DNA from: Staphylococcus sp. NAM3COL9
Lineage (GTDB): Bacteria; Bacillota; Bacilli; Staphylococcales; Staphylococcaceae
Length of the DNA stretch: 64,000 nucleotides
Reading direction: 5' to 3'
Assembly (NCBI RefSeq): GCF_001431205.1
Contig: NZ_LGPC01000008.1
Span: 62,001-126,000, forward strand
The notes under the pieces were generated by a model. The model saw only the letters and a program-made list of their open reading frames with translations, was not told the origin of the DNA and did no database searches. Both the position numbers and the translations under genes were made by a program. Positions 63,980 to 64,000 of the stretch are shown here, piece by piece (position 1 is the stretch's first letter; every line of letters begins with the position of its first letter).

Positions 63980-64000
63980 ATGACAAGTATAGAAGAACAA
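63980..64000 (+). CDS. Start of a further gene, cut by window end
   Basis: AAAAAGGAG followed 10 bases later by ATG opens MTSIEEQ. Position after the hydroxybutyrate-dehydrogenase-like gene would suit an acetoacetate-activating enzyme or a transporter, but seven residues cannot show it. Confidence 0.6.

Overview
The window reads as chromosomal DNA of a coagulase-negative Staphylococcus. It is low in GC with strong AGGAGG-type ribosome binding sites. It carries staphylococcal genes such as a YSIRK-type signal peptide, an IsaB-like secreted antigen, GudB, the mmuP-mmuM pair and the order epimerase-ilvE. The catabolic content (hexuronates, TRAP transporter) suggests an environmental or saprophyticus-group species. 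The species cannot be fixed from the sequence alone.

Layout. About 0.8-9.7 kb holds a hexuronate operon: a divergent LacI-type regulator, then kdgA-kdgK, a TRAP transporter (dctP-dctQ-dctM), uxaC, uxuA and uxuB. Together they can take D-glucuronate to pyruvate and glyceraldehyde-3-phosphate. A perfect 18-bp palindrome lies in the promoter. About 9.8-25.4 kb is mostly housekeeping: an ABC exporter, ribulokinase, an Nramp-like transporter next to a ureohydrolase and gudB, S-methylmethionine uptake and use (mmuP-mmuM), a YSIRK remnant, a fatty acid desaturase, an SRPBCC protein, an epimerase/threonine dehydrogenase and ilvE.

About 25.6-40.8 kb is the most interesting part. It is a tightly packed catabolic operon for a substrate I cannot identify: a tandem SnoaL-like protein, a CUT1-type ABC importer with its own ATPase, two histidinol-dehydrogenase-like enzymes with no other his genes, a cupin, an alpha/beta hydrolase, an HpcH/HpaI aldolase, an amidase, a LacI regulator and an SDR. 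A PTS EIICB gene follows. Near-identical GTAAGCG-type operators lie before the first gene and before the PTS gene.

About 41-64 kb is an accessory, decaying region. A T-box leader precedes a gene remnant and a stand-alone NRPS-type condensation-domain protein. Small redox, transport and regulatory genes follow, mixed with pseudogenes (copB/ydhK copper genes, an Lrp regulator, a GNAT, an FAD monooxygenase, a TetR regulator, an ABC ATPase, TspO). A dispersed repeat of roughly 100 bp with a terminator-like hairpin occurs about nine times between 45 and 62 kb, often beside these broken genes. It appears to be part of how the region decayed. The right end holds a LysR regulator divergent from a 3-hydroxybutyrate-dehydrogenase-like gene and the first codons of a further gene. 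I saw no tRNA, rRNA, CRISPR array or intact transposase.
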